Below the pieces are notes generated by a model that did no database searches, had not been told where the DNA came from, and was given only the letters and a program-made list of their open reading frames with translations. Shown here in pieces: positions 5,332 to 5,742 of a DNA stretch of 5,742 nucleotides. The translations under genes and the position numbers were made by a program. Source of the DNA: Alphaproteobacteria bacterium (GTDB lineage Bacteria > Pseudomonadota > Alphaproteobacteria > Puniceispirillales > Puniceispirillaceae); assembly GCA_016780695.1 (NCBI GenBank), contig JADHLK010000098.1:1-5742 (forward strand). Reading direction: 5' to 3'. Position 1 is the first letter of the stretch, and every line of letters begins with the position of its first letter.

Positions 5332-5742
5332 ATGCAAGTTTATAACGATTCAAAACTGGAAGAGGCAGCGACCGCCAAATTACGCGAGGCAGGGTTGCGC
5401 CCGACACGCCAGCGCGTGCAGCTGGCCTGCCTGCTTCTGGATGGCCGGAACCGGCATCTCAGCGCTGAATCCGTGCAAAGGGAAGTCACCGCAAATGGCG
5501 GGCAGATGGCTCTGGCCACTATCTATAACTGCCTGCACCAATTTGAATCTGCTGGCTTGCTGAAGCGTGTTCATGCCGCAGAGGATGTCTATCTGTTCGA
5601 TACGAATCTGGGTCCGCATCATCATTTTCTGGATGTCACCACCGGGGAGCTGATGGATATGCCGGCCGGCGAGCTGGCTGAATTTGATTTGCCTGAAGCA
5701 CCGGCAGGCTATCAGGCCGACTCGGTCGAAATTATTGTGCGG
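5332..5742 (+). CDS. irr: Irr-type iron response regulator of the Fur family; 3' end cut by the window
   Basis: Irr is a Fur-family dimer that controls iron and haem genes in Alphaproteobacteria, sensing haem status. The 137 visible residues carry the winged-helix segment GLRPTRQRV (21-29), HLSAES (42-47) and LATIYNCLHQFESAGLL (61-77), where Irr and Fur proteins share the recognition helix. The FDTN...HHHF segment (89-99) is typical of Irr, and the triple histidine (96-98) corresponds to its haem-binding site. The last residues, VEIIVR, correspond to the usual end of the family, so only a few codons should be missing. There is no N-terminal GCPWHD haem regulatory motif as in Bradyrhizobium. 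I chose the ATG at 5332; the frame is open upstream and GTG at 5317 is possible, but no Shine-Dalgarno precedes either. It diverges from the nitroreductase gene. Confidence 0.88.
   Translation, partial: MQVYNDSKLEEAATAKLREAGLRPTRQRVQLACLLLDGRNRHLSAESVQREVTANGGQMALATIYNCLHQFESAGLLKRVHAAEDVYLFDTNLGPHHHFLDVTTGELMDMPAGELAEFDLPEAPAGYQADSVEIIVR

Noticed and set aside
5261..5563. A plus-strand frame beginning ATGAAC before irr
   Set aside because: It overlaps irr in another frame, lacks a ribosome-binding site and has a cysteine- and tryptophan-rich composition typical of out-of-frame reading.

Overview
This window is an ordinary stretch of an alphaproteobacterial chromosome, moderately GC-rich and densely packed. 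The assignment rests on gene content and order: aroA diverging from a FYDLN_acid (TIGR02300) gene, a tRNA-Ala(GGC), the block nrnC-lptC-lptA-lptB, and an Irr-type Fur regulator. Irr, NrnC and TIGR02300 proteins are characteristic of Alphaproteobacteria. I cannot fix the genus. I saw no mobile element, phage gene, CRISPR array or obvious foreign segment.

Layout. Positions 1-726 (minus) hold the N-terminal 242 residues of EPSP synthase (aroA); the rest lies beyond the left edge. A 220-bp divergent region follows, with a good sigma70-like promoter for aroA (TTTACA-N17-TATAAA) and a 7-bp inverted repeat. Positions 947-1378 (plus) encode a small zinc-ribbon protein with a very acidic tail. A complete tRNA-Ala(GGC) lies at 1492-1567 (plus). 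Converging on it from the right is a five-gene minus-strand run, 5153 down to 1624: a YdjA-like nitroreductase, NrnC, LptC, LptA and LptB. At the right edge, irr (5332 onward, plus) is nearly complete and diverges from the nitroreductase across 178 bp.

How the genes work together. LptB (cytoplasmic ATPase), LptC (membrane-anchored) and LptA (periplasmic) are half of the lipopolysaccharide transport bridge; LptF/G and LptD/E are not here. lptC and lptA overlap by 4 nt (ATGA), and all genes of the run lie within 71 bp of each other, so they are probably co-transcribed. NrnC should finish RNA turnover by cutting dinucleotides. AroA makes a chorismate precursor. Irr should control iron and haem genes.

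I found no undescribed biological system. The points most worth a second look are: a perfectly tandem, 16/18-identical 18-bp repeat whose copies each contain a -10-like hexamer at the nitroreductase promoter; an irr gene with no Shine-Dalgarno and a promoter placed so that its transcript may be leaderless; an LptA with an apparent internal duplication; and several inverted repeats in intergenic DNA. All regulatory calls are inferences from pattern.
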